Position numbers and translations under genes: made by a program. From Baffinella frigidus (lineage: Eukaryota > Cryptophyceae > Cryptomonadales > Baffinellaceae), in assembly GCA_026770585.1 (NCBI GenBank), contig MU646513.1, positions 506,197-517,811 of the forward strand: DNA of 11,615 nt. Reading direction: 5' to 3'. Below the pieces are notes generated by a model, which was given only the letters and a program-made list of their open reading frames with translations, was not told the DNA's origin and searched no databases. Positions within the stretch are counted from its first letter, which is position 1; each line of letters begins with the position of its first letter. Positions 11,551-11,615 of this stretch are shown piece after piece.

Positions 11551-11615
11551 CTGGCGGGTCGCCAGCATCGCTGCCCGCGTCCAACTCTTGTTCCTGATCC
11601 CCGTCGGCTGGGGGG
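11551..11615 (-). CDS. Possible partial minus-strand exon
   Basis: Non-repetitive GC-rich sequence ends, on minus, at GACCCGCCAG|GTTTCC. Two frames are open: an acidic one (ADGDQEQELDAGSDAGDPP) and one reading QPTGIRNKSWTRAAMLATRQ. It runs off the window edge. A degraded echo of its end lies at 11410 (minus CCCACCAG|GC). Function unknown; the call rests on the donor and on contrast with the repeat tract. Confidence 0.3.

Overview
The window looks like nuclear DNA of a protist or alga with complex, intron-rich genes; it is neither bacterial nor organellar. There are no long ORFs. Short coding blocks are bounded by CAG|G-type acceptors and GT donors. They are separated by microsatellites, small inverted-repeat elements and tracts of CCCTAAA, the plant/algal-type telomere heptamer, which also occurs in chromerids and other alveolates. 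The lineage cannot be fixed from this sequence; a chromerid-like or other alveolate or stramenopile alga is only a guess.

Main content: one plus-strand gene model can be assembled by eye from about eleven small exons, called a to k here, between about 0.86 and 10.17 kb. Exons a to f give consecutive leucine-rich repeats of the ribonuclease-inhibitor (RNI) type. Examples are VTYLDLSSN, VEELRLQ + DMGLTDIAG, LRIIDVSGNLLTD and YLTVLNLENNMLTRAGCARL. Exons g to k encode a Lys/Gly-rich linker and helical segments I cannot assign. Codon phase is compatible at the b/c, c/d, d/e, e/f, f/g, h/i and i/j junctions, and this is the strongest support for the model. No convincing start or stop codon is in the window, so the gene is probably partial at one or both ends. 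The acceptor of a and the 3' ends of a, g and j are uncertain.

The most striking property is serial exon duplication. Almost every exon occurs as a local run of two to five copies, each dragging its own low-complexity intron, and usually only one copy is intact. Several copies differ almost only at synonymous sites. The short elements fall into at least five inverted-repeat families. Several abut splice sites, which recalls introner-like intron gain.

Layout: 0-0.2 kb TA/TG microsatellites. 0.4-1.3 kb exon a series and a heptamer array. 1.27-1.92 kb exon b series with two inverted-repeat elements. 2.1-3.4 kb exons c and d. 3.78-4.34 kb exon e series. 4.9-5.8 kb exon f series in CCCTAAA repeats. 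5.6-6.1 kb element cluster. 6.69-7.26 kb exon g series. 7.28-8.35 kb CT/CA microsatellites with the exon h series. 8.5-9.27 kb exons i and j. 9.65-9.86 kb CCATAGA array. 9.9-10.4 kb exon k series. 10.2-11.2 kb element and hairpin cluster. 11.2-11.6 kb TTTAGGG tract and possible exons of a convergent minus-strand gene.
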